From: Ligustrum vulgare
Lineage: Eukaryota; Streptophyta; Magnoliopsida; Lamiales; Oleaceae
Length of the DNA stretch: 64,000 bases
Direction of reading: 5' to 3'
Assembly: GCA_963555705.1 (NCBI GenBank)
Contig: OY743174.1
Location: 62,518,234-62,582,233, forward strand
Within the stretch, counting starts at the first letter, position 1, and every line of letters begins with the position of its first letter. The translations under genes and the position numbers were made by a program. The notes beneath the pieces were generated by a model. It was not told the DNA's origin, ran no database searches, and saw nothing but the letters and a program-made list of their open reading frames with translations. Below, in pieces: positions 61,090 through 64,000 of this stretch.

Positions 61090-62023
61090 TAGCTGGGCTA
61101 AAGAAAGCAAGAGGAGAAGCACAGACCGCTGGAAGCAAGGAGGAGAGAAAAAAAAAAAAAAAAAAAATCACTGACCCGTTTCAAAAACCCGACCTCCGGC
61201 CAACCAATCGGAGCAAGACCAACACCAAAAGAACCGCCTCATCGTGGAGAACACTCGACCAGAAGGCGGAGCAATTCCGGTGGCTGAGACGACGGCAAAC
61301 GGCGAAAGAAAGCTGTGAAAACCGGACTGAAAAAGTGGGATTCCGGCCGATCCAGAATTCCGATCGACGATCGGCCACCTCCATTAGAACGGGCTCTTCG
61401 AGGAGAAGACTCGCCTGAAATTTGAGGGCAATCCGACGGTTGAAACAGGAGTTATTCGCCGGAGAAGAAAATGTTGGTAAACTGAAAAACAGCAATTCCG
61501 GCCGGTAGGGAGCTCCAATCGCGAAACGGTCACCACCGTTGGATTCGTGACGACGAGGAGCATCTTTCTGTGTTTTTTGAGAATTTTCCGGCAGGGGCGG
61601 TAGAACTCCGGCGGCGGTCCGGCGAGGCATTTTCCGACAGAATCTTCAGCTCGACCTGCTCGTTCCATTTCCGAAGTCCATTTTGCAAAATCAACTCTTG
61701 ATTATACGGACATTGAAAAGTCCGCTCGGTTTGCATTGGCTATCCCTTATTTTTATTACGTATTTCATATTCTAGAGGCTATTGTGAGGTGGCCACATAG
61801 TGTTGGGGGTTACCTTACCGGTAACCATTGCTTTTTGGTAGAACTCACATAGGATTGAAATTTGACTACGTGCTTAATTTCTTGAAATTGTCGTGTGTTA
61901 CTTGTTATTATATTATTTGTGTGATTATCTTGGAGAGTAATTTTGGTGAAATTGGTTTGATCTTGCATTTGAGTGTGGGTAATTGCTTTGTGTTAACTTG
62001 TTTGAATTTTCATTATTTGCATT

Positions 62024-64000
62024 ATGGGTTCTCGTGTTGAATTGTCACAATTTAACGGTAAGGGAGATTATTCCATTTGGAAGCAAAAAATGAAGGCTAT
62101 TTTAATTCAACAAAGAGTTTCTAAAGCACTTGAGGACCCTAGTACTTATTCAAAAGCATTGTTAGATAAACCTGATGAAATTGCTGAGATGAATGAAATT
62201 GCACATAGTTGTATAATATTGCATTTATCTGATGATATAGTGGGACAAGTTGAAAAGCATACGACTGCTAAAGATTTGTGGGAAGCACTTGACAAACTTT
62301 TTTTGACAAAATCTTTAACGAAGAAGATTCACTTAATTCAAAAACTTTTCAACTATAAATTGGATCAAGGAAAGGATCTTGAATTTAATTTGAGTGAGTT
62401 TAACAGTCTTGTCAAGTGTTTGACCCACAATGGAAAGAAATTTGATGATGAATATCTCGCTGCTATTATGCTAAATGCCATGCCTGAATCTTATAGAGAT
62501 GTTAGGAATGCTATTACATATGCTAGGGACACTGTGACCTTAGATATTGTAGTTGAGGCTTTAAGGGCTAGGGAGCTCGAGATGAAGAGGGAGTCAAGGG
62601 GTAGCAGCTCGAGGGAAGAGAGTTTGTTTAGTGGTTTTAGAGGGAGAAATGAGTCGAGAGAGTCGAGAGAAAACCACTTCCAAACGAAGAAGGGTAGAGG
62701 AAAATCGAAGGGTAGGTCCAAGTCTCGGGATAAGAGTGTTAAGAAATGCTACTATTGTGGTAAAATTGGACATTTCAAAAGAGACTGTGATGACTTTAAG
62801 AAGAAACATAGACCTCAGCAGAGTGATGACCAGAACCTAGTTGCTGTAGGTGATGCTTTTGATAGTCTTCATATGATGACTGTGACATGTGATGATGATA
62901 ATGTCGACAATACCCTTCATAGACCACAAGCAATGAATGTGTCTGAAATTGATTTTGACAGTGAGTGGGTTTTAGACTCGGGTGCCACTGTCCATATGAG
63001 TCCTGTTAAATCTTGGTTTTATAACTATAGAGAAGTTAAGCCTAGGAAAGTGTACTTGGGGGACAACTATACACAGACTGTGGAAGGAGTTGGTGATATT
63101 GCTATTAGGATGCATGGTGGCATGATCAGATCTCTTTTGAATGTTAGGTATGTCCCGGGCCTTGCGAGGAACCTCATTTCCTTGGGCATTTTGGAAGATG
63201 AGGGTTATGAGTACAGATCTCATTTCGGTACTATGAAAGTGAGTAAAGGCTCTCTAGTTGTTATGAAAGGTCCCAAGAGGAATGGATTGTATATCCTTGA
63301 AGGTAAAGCCTTAAAGGCCTACGAGTCTGCATTATCTACAATTTATGAAGATAGATCAGATCTTTGGCATAAAAGGATGGGACACATAGGAAACAAGGGG
63401 TTGAAGTGTCTTAGTGATCAGAGTTTGCTAGGAAAGGATAGTGTTACACCTTTAAGCTTTTGTGAGACGTGTGTTCTAGGAAAGTCACACAGGGTTAGCT
63501 TTGGGATAGGTGAACACAACACTAACAGACCCTTAGAATACATTCATGCTGATTTGTGGGGACCAGAAAAACATCCTACAAATGGAGGTAGTAGATTTTT
63601 CCTATCTATTGTTGATGACTACTCGAGGAAAGTTTGGGTGTATCCCCTTAAATCCAAATCTGACACTTTTGGTAAGTTCAAGTCCTGGATTGCCTTGGTT
63701 GAGAAACAAATGGGGAAAAGTGTAAGAACTCTTAGGACGGACAATGGTCTAGAGTTTTGCAACTTTGAGTTCGATACCTTCTGCAAGGATAGAGGTATCA
63801 GAAGGCATAGGACTGTAAGATCTACCCCCCAGCAGAATGGGGTAGCTGAGAGGATGAATCGGACTTTAATGAATAAAGTTAGATGCATGCTGATTAGTTC
63901 GGGGTTAGCTAAAGGCTTTTGGGGTGAAGCTGTTTGTACCGCTGCCTATTTGATAAATAGGTCACCTTCTAGTACTGTTGACTTTAAGACTCCTCAAGAA
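62024..64000 (+). CDS. Copia Gag-Pol polyprotein, Tork/TNT1-like, open to the window end
   Basis: One uninterrupted frame of 659 codons from ATG 62024 (MGSRVELSQFNGKGDYSIWK) to the edge; the stop lies beyond. Domains in order: Gag (UBN2-like, about 1-200), zinc knuckle CYYCGKIGHFKRDC (about 242-255), aspartic protease WVLDSGATVHMSP (about 316-328), GAG-pre-integrase LWHKRMGHIGNKG (about 447-459), a zinc-binding integrase N-terminus (CETCVLGKSHR), then the catalytic core with IHADLWGP, LRTDNGLEF and GVAERMNR carrying the D, D and E residues. Integrase before reverse transcriptase is the Copia order. The similarity to tobacco TNT1 is recognised by eye. No stop or frameshift is seen, so the element may be recent. 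Confidence 0.94.
   Translation, partial: MGSRVELSQFNGKGDYSIWKQKMKAILIQQRVSKALEDPSTYSKALLDKPDEIAEMNEIAHSCIILHLSDDIVGQVEKHTTAKDLWEALDKLFLTKSLTKKIHLIQKLFNYKLDQGKDLEFNLSEFNSLVKCLTHNGKKFDDEYLAAIMLNAMPESYRDVRNAITYARDTVTLDIVVEALRARELEMKRESRGSSSREESLFSGFRGRNESRESRENHFQTKKGRGKSKGRSKSRDKSVKKCYYCGKIGHFKRDCDDFKKKHRPQQSDDQNLVAVGDAFDSLHMMTVTCDDDNVDNTLHRPQAMNVSEIDFDSEWVLDSGATVHMSPVKSWFYNYREVKPRKVYLGDNYTQTVEGVGDIAIRMHGGMIRSLLNVRYVPGLARNLISLGILEDEGYEYRSHFGTMKVSKGSLVVMKGPKRNGLYILEGKALKAYESALSTIYEDRSDLWHKRMGHIGNKGLKCLSDQSLLGKDSVTPLSFCETCVLGKSHRVSFGIGEHNTNRPLEYIHADLWGPEKHPTNGGSRFFLSIVDDYSRKVWVYPLKSKSDTFGKFKSWIALVEKQMGKSVRTLRTDNGLEFCNFEFDTFCKDRGIRRHRTVRSTPQQNGVAERMNRTLMNKVRCMLISSGLAKGFWGEAVCTAAYLINRSPSSTVDFKTPQE

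Noticed and set aside
60885..61736. Overlapping ORFs on both strands (up to 177 codons) in the Copia leader
   Set aside because: GC-rich untranslated leader of the retrotransposon; frames on opposite strands overlap and none shows a domain.

Overview
The window is nuclear DNA of a flowering plant, most likely a dicot. It has intron-containing housekeeping genes, plant-type transcription factors, a chloroplast-targeted rubredoxin, AT-rich spacers full of MITEs and Helitrons, and Copia and chromovirus-type LTR retrotransposons. Species cannot be read from the sequence; an asterid is only a guess.

Region by region. 1-7154 (+): the 3' half of a DExH-box RNA helicase gene with a C-terminal dsRNA-binding domain. 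8998-11379 (-): a two-exon gene for a membrane-anchored SAM-dependent methyltransferase-like protein. 14411-32260: a small non-autonomous Helitron (about 1.1 kb) blown open by a 16.7-kb LTR-element array. 32422-35838: a second Helitron. 38162-39025 (+): a one-finger C2H2 repressor with a terminal EAR motif. 40440-47604: a decayed LINE cut by a MITE and a Helitron, a tRNA-derived SINE, and a Helitron carrying another Helitron. 47901-51403 (+): a five-exon guanosine deaminase gene whose first intron appears to be GC-AG. 54908-56149 (-): a GeBP/DUF573 transcription factor. 59227-59796 (+): the RBD1-type thylakoid rubredoxin. From about 60.6 kb to the end (+): an apparently intact Tork/TNT1-like Copia element, cut by the window edge.

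The most remarkable part is 15083-31826. Three nearly identical 3362-bp LTRs alternate with two nearly identical 3329-bp internal regions (period 6691 bp), and one 5-bp target duplication (CGCAT) flanks the whole array. By primer-binding site and polypurine tract the element reads on the minus strand and ends like a Tekay/Del chromovirus, but it has no gag or pol. Each internal region instead carries, antisense to the element, a two-gene cassette: a 183-residue basic Cys-cluster protein resembling the nucleic-acid-binding proteins (NABP) of carlaviruses, and an intronless 217-residue LOG-type cytokinin-activating enzyme. Three copies of a hairpin-like module follow the LOG gene. I infer a non-autonomous retroelement that picked up a possible silencing-suppressor-like gene and a hormone-activation gene and then became a tandem array. 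Both ORFs are open in both copies, and the only coding difference I see is one residue in LOG.

The host genes show no functional cluster; they are ordinary single genes separated by repeats.
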